64,000 nt of DNA, from the NCBI GenBank assembly GCA_963788935.1, contig CAWBIM010000017.1, forward strand, positions 124,001 through 188,000, given 5' to 3'. The position numbers and the translations under genes were made by a program. The first letter of the stretch is position 1; the number at the start of each line of letters is the position of its first letter. Below, one piece after another: positions 33,592 through 43,019 of this stretch. A model generated the notes under the pieces. The model saw nothing but the letters and a program-made list of their open reading frames with translations. It did no database searches and was not told the origin of the DNA. The stretch is from JAOPZW01 sp963788935 (lineage in GTDB: Bacteria > Actinomycetota > Thermoleophilia > Solirubrobacterales > Solirubrobacteraceae).

Positions 33592-35073
33592 CTACAAGAC
33601 CCGCAACGTCTGCAGCGACGTGTCCCGCGCCACGATCGAGCCGCCCTTGTCCCGCGCCTCGAGCAGGTACTCGACCGCGTCCGAGGAGACGCGGAAGCCC
33701 TCGAGGATCACCGGGATCCCGGGCGGATAGACCTCGACGACCTCGGCCGCGACCTTCCCGATCGCCTCGCGCAGCGGCAGCTCGTGGCCGATCGACTTCG
33801 CGTACCGGCGCGCCCAGTACGGATGCATCACCGGGCGATCGTCGATCGCGCTGAACGGGTTGCCGGTCAGGCCCTCGCGCGCGCCGCCCGGGAGCACCTC
33901 CGAGCCGAGCACGTCCACGAGCGCCGCCACCGTGTCCGGCACGGCCGCCTCGGACAGCTGGAAGGTGGCGATGAGCGTGATCGTCTGGACGCCGGCCTTC
34001 TCGATCACGATCCCGCGCTCGACGAGCGCGCGGGCGACCTCGTACCCCGACAGCCGGTAGCGCGACAGGCCGATCGTCGTCTTCACGAGGTCCCAGCCCG
34101 GCGCGTGGGCGCGGACCGAGCGCAGCCACGCCGCGTCGTCCATCCAGTCGAGGTCGGGGAGCGCGCCGCGCAGGCCCGCCTTCAGTGCGTCGGTCCGCTC
34201 GATCGCCCGGCCGAGCGCCTCCTCGCCCTGCGCGGCGAGCGTCCGCACGGCCGCGTCGGCCGACGCGAGCAGGTGGTAGGAGGGCGAGGTGGTCACGTAC
34301 TCGCGGTACGCCTCCTCCATCAGCTCGGTGTCGACGCGGCCCTCGTGCCAGTGCAGGAGGCCCGTCTGCTGCAGGCCGCCGGCGAGCTTGTGGGTCGACT
34401 GCACGCAGACGTCGGCGCCCGCCGCCATCGCCGACTCGGGGAGGTCGGGGTGGAAGTGCAGGTGCCCGCCCCACGCCTCGTCGACGACGACCATCGCGGT
34501 CGGCGACATCGCGTGCACGCACTCGACGATCCCGCGCGTGTCCGCGGTCAGGCCCTCGTACGTCGGCGACGTGTAGAAGACCGCGACCGCGTCCGGCGCA
34601 CGGCGCAGGCCCTCGCGGACCTGCTCGACGCTCGGTGGCAGGAGCGCCTCGTAGCGCGGCTCGTACGGCGTCGGCAGGAACCGGAAGTCGAGCCCGTAGG
34701 CCTTCAGCGCGTTGATGACCGAGTGGTGGATCGAGCGCGCGACGAGCACGACCGCGTCCTGGCGCTCGAGGGCCAGCGCCCGCAGCACGACCCAGTTCGA
34801 GCCGCTCGACCCGTGGACCGAGAACATCGTCCGGTCGGCGCCCTGGGCGTCGGCGGCGAAGCGCTCGGCCTCGCCGAAGATCCCGTCGTGGTCGACGAGC
34901 GTGCCGAAGAACCCGGCCGAGATCGAGACGTCCGAGGCGTAGAAGTCCTCGACGCGCTCCTGGTCCTCGAGGATCGACGGCGTGCACCAGCGGTGGTAGC
35001 GGCCGACGTCCTGGTTGAGGACGCGCACGATCGGCGACGGCGTGGGACGGACGCTCGGCATGGGCGCGGACAT
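33592..35073 (-). CDS. Orn/Lys/Arg decarboxylase family PLP enzyme (SpeA/YaaO type)
   Basis: About 493 aa. PLP lysine in QSTHKLAGGLQQ; aspartate pairing with the pyridine ring in VVVDEAWGGHLHFH; FSVHGSSGSNWVVLRA in the cofactor region; C-terminal domain YPPGIPVILEG. The length and lack of the N-terminal wing domain match the short Gram-positive arginine/lysine decarboxylases. The product would be agmatine or cadaverine; no agmatinase is nearby. The start is uncertain: ATG 35073 or 35061. It is divergent from the 93-aa protein gene. Confidence 0.82.
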   Translation of the reverse strand: MSAPMPSVRPTPSPIVRVLNQDVGRYHRWCTPSILEDQERVEDFYASDVSISAGFFGTLVDHDGIFGEAERFAADAQGADRTMFSVHGSSGSNWVVLRALALERQDAVVLVARSIHHSVINALKAYGLDFRFLPTPYEPRYEALLPPSVEQVREGLRRAPDAVAVFYTSPTYEGLTADTRGIVECVHAMSPTAMVVVDEAWGGHLHFHPDLPESAMAAGADVCVQSTHKLAGGLQQTGLLHWHEGRVDTELMEEAYREYVTTSPSYHLLASADAAVRTLAAQGEEALGRAIERTDALKAGLRGALPDLDWMDDAAWLRSVRAHAPGWDLVKTTIGLSRYRLSGYEVARALVERGIVIEKAGVQTITLIATFQLSEAAVPDTVAALVDVLGSEVLPGGAREGLTGNPFSAIDDRPVMHPYWARRYAKSIGHELPLREAIGKVAAEVVEVYPPGIPVILEGFRVSSDAVEYLLEARDKGGSIVARDTSLQTLRVL

Positions 35074-35083
35074 AATCACCTCG

Positions 35084-35365
35084 ATGGCCCGTTCCGTCGT
35101 CCCCCTTCCGCGGGAGGTCCGCTCCCCGTTCCAGGTCTACGTCAACGGCGTCCCCCAGCGCCTGGGCGACGACTACAAGGTCGAGGACGGCGCGCTCGTC
35201 TTCCCGCGCGCGCTGAAGAAGGACCGGATCTCCAAGTGGCGCTGGTTCGTCGGCGCCTGGGGCGTCGGGACCTACCGCCAGGACGACTCGGTCGACGTGC
35301 GCTACGAGCGCGCCGACGGCACGCCGGCCGTCGCCGAGAAGCTCGACATCGAGCTGTTGCCGTAG
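35084..35365 (+). CDS. Small conserved-type hypothetical protein
   Basis: 93 aa. Starts MARSVVPLPREVRSPFQVYV; contains GDDYKVEDGALVFPRALKKD and KWRWFVGAWGVGTYRQDD. It is probably all beta. No known family recalled. CATAAT (35071-35076) ends 7 bp before the ATG, in favour of a real, leaderless gene. The last 64 bp overlap the convergent metF gene. Confidence 0.65.
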   Translation: MARSVVPLPREVRSPFQVYVNGVPQRLGDDYKVEDGALVFPRALKKDRISKWRWFVGAWGVGTYRQDDSVDVRYERADGTPAVAEKLDIELLP

Positions 35366-36259
35366 AGCAGCGCCGTCTCCTCCCACGGCCGCAGGAGCTT
35401 CAGCGCGCTGAGGATCGCGCGCGTCGCGGGCGAGCGGTTCAGCGTGTAGAAGTGGATCCCGGGCGCGCCGCCGCGCAGGAGCTCGGCGCACTGCATCGTC
35501 GCGTAGGCGACGCCGAAGTCGCCGACGGCGTCGGGCTGCCGGGAGCGCGAGACGAGCTCGCGGCGCAGGCGGGCGGGGATCGTCGCGCCGCACAGCGACG
35601 TCATCCGCTCGAGCTGCTTGACGTTCGTGATCGGCATGATCCCCGGCACGATCGGCACGTCGATGCCGATGTCGCGCGCGCGGCGCACGAAGTCGAAGTA
35701 CAGGCGCGTTGTCGAAGAACAGCTGCGTGATCAGGAACTGCGCGCCGGCGTCGACCTTCTCCTTGAGGTAGTAGAGGTCGTCCTCCGCGCTCGTGGCGTG
35801 GATGTGCGTCTCGGGGAAGCAGGCCGCGCCGACCGCGAAGGGGAAGTCCGCGCGGATGAGCTCGACGAGCTCGCGCGAGTACTCGAGGCCGCCCTCGGTC
35901 TTGACCCACTCGTCCTGGCCGGCGGGCGGGTCGCCGCGCAGGGCGAGCACGTTGTCGATCCCCGCCTCCCGCATCGCGCCGAGCGTGTCGCGCAGCTCGT
36001 CGACGGTCGAGCCGACGCAGGTGAAGTGCGGCATCGCCTCCATGCCGTACTCCTCCTTGATCCGCGACACGATCTCGATCGTCTTGTGGGCGGTGCTCCC
36101 GCCCGCGCCGTAGGTCACCGACACGTAGTCGGGCCGCAGCGAGCGCAGCTCGCCGACGGCGTCGAAGAGGTTGCTCAGGCCCTCCTCGGTCTTCGGCGGG
36201 AAGAACTCGAACGAGAACACGGGCCGGTTCGGCTGGGCCAGCAGCTCCGGAATGCGCAC
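35302..36259 (-). CDS. metF: 5,10-methylenetetrahydrofolate reductase, with apparent frameshift
   Basis: Reconstructed about 318 aa. FSFEFFPPKTEEG at the N-terminus, YVSVTYGAGGST, LALRGDPPAG, FLITQLFFDNA and VPIVPGIMPI are all MetF motifs; it reduces methylene-THF to methyl-THF for methionine synthesis, using FAD. The frame changes at about 35700-35708: FFDNA is in one frame and the expected YFDFVRRARDIGI follows one base off. TACTCT (36271-36266, minus strand) ends 6 bp before the GTG start. The C-terminal 20 residues overlap the convergent gene and may be read-through. Confidence 0.88.
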
Positions 36260-36280
36260 GCCGCAAGAGTAGAACGTCGC

Positions 36281-37288
36281 TCAGTCGATGGCGCGCCAGC
36301 GCTCGGGACCGCCGGCGTCGTCGCGCTCCGGCGCGGCCCGTCCGGTCGCCTCGAGGTGGCGCAGATAGCAGAGCGTCTCCTGCAGCCACCAGCTGCCCGT
36401 CTCGGGCGTCGGCTCCGCCCCGTGGACGCCCGCGACGGCCGCGAACGCCGTCACGGGCCCGTCCTCGCGCAGCGTCACCTCCAGGCGCTCGAGCCGCTCG
36501 GCGACGAGCGCCCGGTTGGCCTCGATGTGGGCCGTGACGTCGTTGAACGTGCGGCCGTGGCCGGGCAGGCAGAGGCGCGGGCCGTAGGCCTCGACGGCGT
36601 CGAGCGAGGACAGGAACTCGCCGACGGGGTCGGGCGTGTAGCCGAAGTCGTAGTAGAGCGAGATCCGCCCGAGCAGGTGGTCGCCGCTGATGAGCAGGCG
36701 CCGCTCGGGCTGGAACAGGCAGACGTGCGACGGGGCGTGGCCGGGCGTCTCGACCACGAGCCACGCGCCGAGGTCGCTGCGCACCTCGACGCCGGGCAGC
36801 AGCGGCCGGTCGACGGTGACCGGGCCGGCGAGCCCGGACGGCCCCTCGCGCCGGCCCTTCTCCCAGCGCGCGAGCGGCTCGGGCGGCACGCCCGCCGAGC
36901 GCGCGATCTCGACGCGCTGCTGCAGCACGGCCTCGGGGTCGTCGGCCTGGCGGGTCGCGTGCCCGTGGCTCGGGTGCATCCACACCGCGCAGCCCGAGCG
37001 CTCGACGACGGTCGCGGCCTGCCCGTAGTGGTCGATGTGCGCGTGCGTGATGACGAGCAGGCGCACGTGCTCGAGGCGCAGGTTGACCTGGTCCATCGCC
37101 CGCTCGAGGTGCGCGAGCGAGCCGGGCTCGTGCATCCCGCAGTCGAAGAGCACGACCCCGTCGCCCGCGGCGACCGCCCAGGCGTTGCAGTGCGGGATCC
37201 CGGGGAACGGGAGCGGGAGGCGCAGGCGCCAGACGCCCGGGATGACGCGCTCGCCCCGGCCGACCTCGCGCTTGCGGGTGGTGGTCAT
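36281..37288 (-). CDS. MBL-fold metallo-hydrolase
   Basis: 335 aa. Metal-binding THAHIDHYGQA (HxHxDH), then ETPGHAPSHVCLF, SGDHLLGRI and LPGHGRTF. The C-terminal about 70 residues form a winged-helix-like tail (TGSWWLQETLCYLRHLEATG), as in hydrolases related to lactamase-like LACTB2. It may cleave thioesters, phosphodiesters or lactones. TATCGT (37303-37298, minus strand) ends 9 bp before the ATG. It starts 21 bp from the metF start on the same strand but is likely separate. Confidence 0.82.
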   Translation of the reverse strand: MTTTRKREVGRGERVIPGVWRLRLPLPFPGIPHCNAWAVAAGDGVVLFDCGMHEPGSLAHLERAMDQVNLRLEHVRLLVITHAHIDHYGQAATVVERSGCAVWMHPSHGHATRQADDPEAVLQQRVEIARSAGVPPEPLARWEKGRREGPSGLAGPVTVDRPLLPGVEVRSDLGAWLVVETPGHAPSHVCLFQPERRLLISGDHLLGRISLYYDFGYTPDPVGEFLSSLDAVEAYGPRLCLPGHGRTFNDVTAHIEANRALVAERLERLEVTLREDGPVTAFAAVAGVHGAEPTPETGSWWLQETLCYLRHLEATGRAAPERDDAGGPERWRAID

Positions 37289-37326
37289 CGAGCGCGCACG
37301 ATACGCGGCCTGCTAACACCTACGAC

Positions 37327-37682
37327 ATGGGCAAGCGCAGCCGTGCGCGCGGGCGGGCCGAGCGGCTCGAGGCGCCGACGAGCGACTACACGTCTCCCGA
37401 CGGGGCGGTGCTCACGCTCCGGGGCGCGCTGACCCCGAAGACCCGCGCCCAGTACGCCGAGACGTTCGCGGGCAATCTGCTGTCCCAGGAGGACGCCTGG
37501 CAGCGCGCCGTCGAGTTCCTGTTCGAGCGCCTCGCGGTGCGCTGGGAGATCGCCGGCGTCCCGAGCGAGGGCCAGAAGGTGCTGCTCATGCGCTACCGCG
37601 TCGCGACGCAGGACGAGCGCCGCTTCGTCCGCGACACGCTGCGCGAGCACCTCGCCGAGCACTTCCCGGACATGGAGGCCCC

Positions 37683-37686
<4 letters not shown>
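37327..37686 (+). CDS. Hypothetical protein upstream of the aminopeptidase gene
   Basis: 119 aa. A basic N-terminus (GKRSRARGRAERLEAP) is followed by a mostly helical domain (TPKTRAQYAETFAGN, AWQRAVEFLFERLAVRWEIA, DERRFVRDTLREHLAEHFPD). No known family. Its stop overlaps the next start (GTGA), so it is co-translated with the M29 aminopeptidase. The divergent MBL-hydrolase promoter lies 24 bp to the left. Confidence 0.65.
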
Positions 37687-38772
<1,086 letters not shown>

Positions 38773-38776
38773 CGGC

Positions 38777-39583
38777 TTGCGCCTCTTCGTCACCGGGCTG
38801 GGCGGGTACCTCGGGCACGCGATCGCGGCGTTCGCGCGGGACGGGCACGAGGTCTCGGGGACGGTGCGCTCGACGCCCGCGCCGCCCGGCGCGCGCTCGT
38901 TCGCGCTCGACGTCCGCGACGAGGGCGCCGTCGGCGCCGCGCTCGACGACGTCCGCCCCGACGCCGTGATCCACACCGCCTACGTGCAGAACGGCGAGGA
39001 GTCGCTGTCGGTCAACGTCGACGGCGCGGCGGCGGTCGCGCGCGCCGCGGCCGCCCGCGGGGTGCGGCTCGTGCACCTCTCCTCCGACGTGATCTTCACC
39101 GGCGACCTCGGCCGCCCGATCCGCGAGGACGACCCGCCCGCCCCGATGACGGCCTACGGGGCGACGAAGGCGGAGGCCGAGACGGCCGTGGCCGCCGCGG
39201 ACCCCGGCGCCGTCCTCGTGCGCACGAGCCTCATCTACGGCGGGGCCGAGCCCTCCAACCACGAGCGGCGCGCGCTCGACCCCGCGATGACCTTCTACGA
39301 CGACGAGATCCGCTGCCCGATCGCCGCCGCCGACCTCGCCGCCGCGGTCGTCGAGCTCGCCGCGCTGCCCGACGTGCGCGGCCCGCTGAACGTCGCGGGC
39401 GCCGACGCCGTCAGCCGGCTCGACTTCGCCCGCCTCGTCGTCGCGGCCGCCGGCGGCGACCCGGACGCGCTCCGCGGCGGCCCGCACCCACCGGGGCGGC
39501 CGGGCGACTGCGCGCTCGACATCGCCCGGGCGCGGGCGCTGCTGCGGACGCGGCTGCGCGGGGTGCGCGAGGTCCTCGCCTAG
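38777..39583 (+). CDS. RmlD-like NAD-dependent epimerase/dehydrogenase (SDR extended)
   Basis: 268 aa, TTG start 4 bp after the aminopeptidase stop. NAD-binding VTGLGGYLGHAIAAFA, AVIHTAYVQNGEE, active-site YGATKAEAE, and NVAGADAVSRLDFA. It is similar to dTDP-4-dehydrorhamnose reductase, but no other rhamnose genes are near; it may act on another sugar nucleotide. Its stop shares a CTAG with the convergent reductase gene (39580-39583). Confidence 0.78.
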   Translation: MRLFVTGLGGYLGHAIAAFARDGHEVSGTVRSTPAPPGARSFALDVRDEGAVGAALDDVRPDAVIHTAYVQNGEESLSVNVDGAAAVARAAAARGVRLVHLSSDVIFTGDLGRPIREDDPPAPMTAYGATKAEAETAVAAADPGAVLVRTSLIYGGAEPSNHERRALDPAMTFYDDEIRCPIAAADLAAAVVELAALPDVRGPLNVAGADAVSRLDFARLVVAAAGGDPDALRGGPHPPGRPGDCALDIARARALLRTRLRGVREVLA

Positions 39584-40149
39584 GCCGCTCGCTCGAAGAT
39601 CAGCACCGCGATGCCCTCGCCGACGACCTTCGACTCCGTGAGCCGCATCCGGCGCCGGTCCGGCAGCTCCTCGAAGGCCTTCTTGCCCGTGCCGAGGATC
39701 ACCGGAAAGACCATGAGGTTGACCTGGTCGACGAGGTCGTTCGCGACCAGCTCCTGGACGAGCCGGTGGCTGCCGGGCACCTGCAGCTCGCCGTCGAACT
39801 CGTCCTTGAGCTTGCGCACCGCGGCGGTCGTGTCGTTGCCGTCGAGGACCGTGGTGTTGTTCCACTCCGGGTTCTCGAGCGTCGTCGAGACGACGAACTT
39901 CGGCATCGCGTTGAACTTGTCGGCGAACTCGCCCTCGCGCTCCGGCCAGGCGCCGGCGAAGCTCTCGTAGGTCCGCCGGCCGATGAGCAGCGCGTCGGCC
40001 GACATCGTCTCGTCGAGCTTGAACTGGTTGCCGTCGTCGCCGCGGTCGAACTCGAACGTCCACCCCGGGTACTTGAAGTCCTCGCCGCCCGGCGCCTCCA
40101 TGACGCCGTCGATCGACACGAACTCCGTCACAACGATGCGAGCCGGCAT
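39580..40149 (-). CDS. RibD C-terminal/dihydrofolate-reductase-family protein
   Basis: 189 aa. ATG 40149 is fixed by a strong GAAGGAGACC Shine-Dalgarno. DHFR-like fold: VVTEFVSIDGVMEAPGG, ADALLIGRRTYESFAGAWP, FVVSTTLENPEWNNT, and LMVFPVILGTGKKAF. The actinobacterial group is annotated as a dihydrofolate reductase family protein of uncertain substrate; it is not the true FolA. It is divergent from the DNA ligase gene over 103 bp. Confidence 0.85.
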   Translation of the reverse strand: MPARIVVTEFVSIDGVMEAPGGEDFKYPGWTFEFDRGDDGNQFKLDETMSADALLIGRRTYESFAGAWPEREGEFADKFNAMPKFVVSTTLENPEWNNTTVLDGNDTTAAVRKLKDEFDGELQVPGSHRLVQELVANDLVDQVNLMVFPVILGTGKKAFEELPDRRRMRLTESKVVGEGIAVLIFERAA

Positions 40150-40252
40150 TGGGTCTCCTTCGTTCGAACGCTTGGTCGAGTCACAAGACCCGACGCGCCA
40201 CGCGAAATCATCGCCCGTCGCCTGCCAGGATCCATCGATCGAGCTTCCCGTC

Positions 40253-41347
40253 ATGCCGCCCGTCGCGCCGATGCTGGCCAAGCCCGCGGCCGCGATCCCG
40301 CGCGGGCAGTTCTACGAGCCGAAGTGGGACGGCTTTCGCTCGATCGTCTTCCGCGACGGCGACGAGGTCGAGATCGGCAGCCGCAAGGAGCGGCCGATGA
40401 CGCGCTACTTCCCGGAGGTGGTGGAGGCCGTCAGGCGCAGCTTCCCGCCGCGCGCCGTCATCGACGGCGAGATCGTCATCGCCGGCGACGGCGGCCTGGA
40501 CTTCTGGGCGCTGCAGCAGCGCATCCACCCCGCCGCGAGCCGCGTCGCGATGCTCTCCGCGGCGACCCCGGCGAGCTTCGTCGCGTTCGACCTGCTCGCC
40601 CTCGGCGACGACGACCTCACGGGCGCGCCGTTCGCCGAGCGCCGCGCGCTGCTCGAGCAGGCGCTGGCGGACGCGGCGCCGCCGGTCCACCTCACCCCGA
40701 TCACGCGCGACGAGACGGTCGCGCGCGCCTGGTTCGAGCGCTTCGAGGGCGCCGGCCTCGACGGCCTGATCGCCAAGCGCGCCGAGCTCGCGTACGAGCC
40801 GGGCAAGCGGGTCATGACGAAGATCAAGCACGTCCGGACGGCCGACTGCGTGGTCGCCGGCTACCGCGTCCACAAGACCGTCCCCGACGCGATCGGGTCG
40901 CTGCTGCTCGGCCTCCACGTCGACGACGCGGCGCCGGCGTCGCAGTGGATGGACCGGATGAGCGGCCTGGCGCCCGTCGGCGTGATCGGAGCGTTCCCGC
41001 TCGCCCGCCGGCGCGAACTGTTCACCGAGCTGCAGGAACTGGTGATCGACGTCGCCGACCACCCGTGGAACTGGGCGGCCGAGTTCGGAGCGGCGCCCGA
41101 GGGCGGAAGCCGCTGGAACCCCGGCAAGGACCTGTCCTTCGTGCCGCTGCGCCCGGAACGGGTCGTCGAGGTGCGCTACGACTACATGGAGGGCGCGCGG
41201 TTCCGCCACCCGCCGCAGTTCGTGCGCTGGCGCCCGGACCGGGAGCCGGCGTCGTGCGGCTTCGCTCAGCTGGAACGGCCGGCGGCCTTCGACGTGGCGG
41301 ATGTGCTCCAGGGGCGGGTCCCGGCCGAGGCCGACGTCAGCGACTGA
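40253..41347 (+). CDS. ATP-dependent DNA ligase (LigC-like)
   Basis: 364 aa. Adenylation Lys24 in YEPKWDGFRSIV (motif I), VIDGEIVI (motif III), DGLIAKRAELAYEPGKR (motif IV) and MTKIKHVRTADCVVAG (motif V), then an OB-fold domain. The size and order match actinobacterial LigC, which acts in repair outside NAD-ligase-based replication. No Ku or polymerase domain is adjacent. The last 82 bp overlap the convergent TetR gene. Confidence 0.88.
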   Translation: MPPVAPMLAKPAAAIPRGQFYEPKWDGFRSIVFRDGDEVEIGSRKERPMTRYFPEVVEAVRRSFPPRAVIDGEIVIAGDGGLDFWALQQRIHPAASRVAMLSAATPASFVAFDLLALGDDDLTGAPFAERRALLEQALADAAPPVHLTPITRDETVARAWFERFEGAGLDGLIAKRAELAYEPGKRVMTKIKHVRTADCVVAGYRVHKTVPDAIGSLLLGLHVDDAAPASQWMDRMSGLAPVGVIGAFPLARRRELFTELQELVIDVADHPWNWAAEFGAAPEGGSRWNPGKDLSFVPLRPERVVEVRYDYMEGARFRHPPQFVRWRPDREPASCGFAQLERPAAFDVADVLQGRVPAEADVSD

Positions 41348-41991
41348 CCGAGCGTGTCGAGCAGCCACGCGGCGTAGCGCGCTCCGCTCCAGCCGCACTC
41401 GTGCGTGAGCCGGAGATAGACGTCGTGGCCGGCAAGCGCGTAGATCGTGTCGGCGGCGTCCTCGGGCGTGACCCCCTCGGCGAGCACGCCGGCGCGGGCG
41501 AGGGCCAGCGCGACGTCGCGATAGTCCGCGCGGATGTTGCGCTGCCCGCGCTCGCGTTGCGCCGCGAGCTGCGGGTCGCCCGCGGCGGCGGCCTCCGCGA
41601 CCGCGAGGATCGGCGCGGTGCGGGCGAGGATCGCCGCGATCGCCGGCGCGAGCCGGGACAGGATCTGATCGCCGGGCGCGGCGAGCACCTCCTGCCAGGC
41701 GTCGCGGTCGGCGAGCGGGGCGTCCTCGTCGCCGCCGCGGACGGCCACCGTGATGATCTCGCCCAGCAGGGCCGCCTTCGTCGGGAAGGCGAGGTAGACC
41801 GTGCGCTCCCCGACCTCCGCCGCACGCGCGATCGCACTCATCGTCGTGACCGCGTAGCCGTCGCGCAGGAACAGCGTCGTGGCGGCGTCGCGGATCCGCC
41901 GCCGGGTCTCCTGCGCCCGCCGCTCGCGCTTGGGCGACTTGTACGGGCGCGGGGCGCGGCTCGGATTCGCCTTGACCGGAGGTTCGTTCAT
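41266..41991 (-). CDS. TetR-family regulator
   Basis: 241 aa. N-terminal HTH: ETRRRIRDAATTLFLRDGYA and TMSAIARAAEVGERTVYLAFP (about residues 28-75), with a basic leader before it. The C-terminal ligand domain is helical (ILARTAPILAVAEAAAAG). A double palindrome begins 3 bp upstream of its start codon and would repress both it and the SnoaL-like gene. The final about 25 residues are Ser/Ala-rich and overlap the ligase gene. Confidence 0.85.
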   Translation of the reverse strand: MNEPPVKANPSRAPRPYKSPKRERRAQETRRRIRDAATTLFLRDGYAVTTMSAIARAAEVGERTVYLAFPTKAALLGEIITVAVRGGDEDAPLADRDAWQEVLAAPGDQILSRLAPAIAAILARTAPILAVAEAAAAGDPQLAAQRERGQRNIRADYRDVALALARAGVLAEGVTPEDAADTIYALAGHDVYLRLTHECGWSGARYAAWLLDTLGQSLTSASAGTRPWSTSATSKAAGRSS

Positions 41992-41994
41992 TGG

Positions 41995-42028
41995 CTACAG
42001 TTCCACTGTAGCTACAGTCTTACTGCAG
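41995..42028. promoter_or_regulatory. Double palindromic operator of the TetR regulator
   Basis: Two adjacent palindromes: CTACAG (41995-42000) N5 CTGTAG (42006-42011), perfect, and CTACAG (42012-42017) N5 CTGCAG (42023-42028), one mismatch. The junction CTGTAGCTACAG is itself a perfect 12-bp palindrome. It lies between the TetR start (41991) and the SnoaL-like gene (42063), and overlaps a TACAGT hexamer on each strand, so the dimer sites cover both promoters. Typical autoregulatory TetR layout. Confidence 0.75.
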
Positions 42029-42062
42029 CGAACAGTCCGAAGATCCTACCGGGAGGAACGGC

Positions 42063-42482
42063 ATGTCGGCCGCCAACAAGGACCTCGTCGCGCGACTCCA
42101 CACCGACGTGCTCGACACGGGCGACCTCGCGCCGATCGACGAGCTCGTCCATCCCGACTACCGCAACCACGAGGCGGCGCCCGGCACGCCCGGCGGCCGC
42201 GACGGATTCCGCCACACGGTCGCGTTCCTGCGCGGCGGCTTCCCGGACCTCCGGTTCGTGATCGAGGACATGGTCGCCGAGCACGATCGCGTCGTGGTCC
42301 GGTGCCGCTTCGAGGGCACGCACGCCGGGGCGTTCCTCGGCATCCCGCCCACCGGACGCCGCGTGTCGACCGAGCACATCCACATCTACCGGATCCAGGA
42401 CGACATGGTCGCCGAGCACTGGGCCTGCCGCGACGACATCAGCGGCTTCCGCCAGCTCGGCGCGCAGCCGCACCCGGCCTGA
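42063..42482 (+). CDS. SnoaL-like polyketide-cyclase/ester-cyclase family protein
   Basis: 139 aa. NTF2-like fold: NKDLVARLHTDVLDTGDL, IDELVHPDYRNHEAAPG, FRHTVAFLRGGFPDLRFVIE, and RCRFEGTHAGAFLGIPPTGR, ending IHIYRIQDDMVAEHWACRD. The family holds cyclases and many uncharacterised enzymes. GGGAGGAAC lies 6 bp before the ATG. The divergent TetR gene and the shared operator make it the likely target of that regulator. Confidence 0.85.
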   Translation: MSAANKDLVARLHTDVLDTGDLAPIDELVHPDYRNHEAAPGTPGGRDGFRHTVAFLRGGFPDLRFVIEDMVAEHDRVVVRCRFEGTHAGAFLGIPPTGRRVSTEHIHIYRIQDDMVAEHWACRDDISGFRQLGAQPHPA

Positions 42483-42491
42483 CGCCGCGCG

Positions 42492-43019
42492 TCAGTCGCG
42501 CAGCGCCGAGTCGACGGCGCGGGCGACCTGCTCGCGCGAGCGGGCGCTCACCGCCCGGCTCAGGGCGTCGGCCCAGCGCTCGGCGCTCACCTCGCGCGCG
42601 TCGAGGCCGAGGTCGGCGAGGACCGCGGCGTGGTCGACGTGCCCGGCGATCTGTTCGGCCCGGCGCTCGGCGGCGGCGTGCTGGACCCGCACCAGCCGCG
42701 TGTGGCCGTCCTCGGCCGAGATGCGCAGCAGGTCCTCGCTGACGGCCGGGATCGCGCGCCGGGCGCACTTCTCCCACGGCGCGTCGGCCGCGGAGTCCAC
42801 GACGACCTGCCGGACGACGCGCCAGCCCGCATGGCGGGACTCGCACCGGGCGACGAGGAAGCGGGCCAGGGCGTCCGCGACGATGGCGCCGTCGGGCTCC
42901 GACCCGTGGGCGTCGAGATGCCGTAAGGCCTCGGCGATGCCGCGACCGGCTCCGACGGCTCGAGCGACCTGGACCGCCGTCCGCCGGGGCCCGCGCCGTG
43001 ATTCGATGATCTCGATCAC
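42492..43019 (-). CDS. Hypothetical protein
   Basis: 175 aa. Starts MIEIIESRRGPRRTAVQVAR; Ala/Arg/Glu-rich and mainly helical; KCARRAIPAVSEDLLRIS and RLVRVQHAAAERRAEQIA stand out. No known family. Its start overlaps the stop of the methyltransferase gene on the same strand, so it is the last gene of a VOC, methyltransferase, hypothetical operon. Confidence 0.6.
   Translation of the reverse strand: MIEIIESRRGPRRTAVQVARAVGAGRGIAEALRHLDAHGSEPDGAIVADALARFLVARCESRHAGWRVVRQVVVDSAADAPWEKCARRAIPAVSEDLLRISAEDGHTRLVRVQHAAAERRAEQIAGHVDHAAVLADLGLDAREVSAERWADALSRAVSARSREQVARAVDSALRD

Noticed and set aside
32234..36259. Single 1341-codon minus-strand frame starting as MetF
   Set aside because: Only the first about 190 codons are MetF. 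A frameshift near 35704 moves it into a non-coding frame that runs through other genes.
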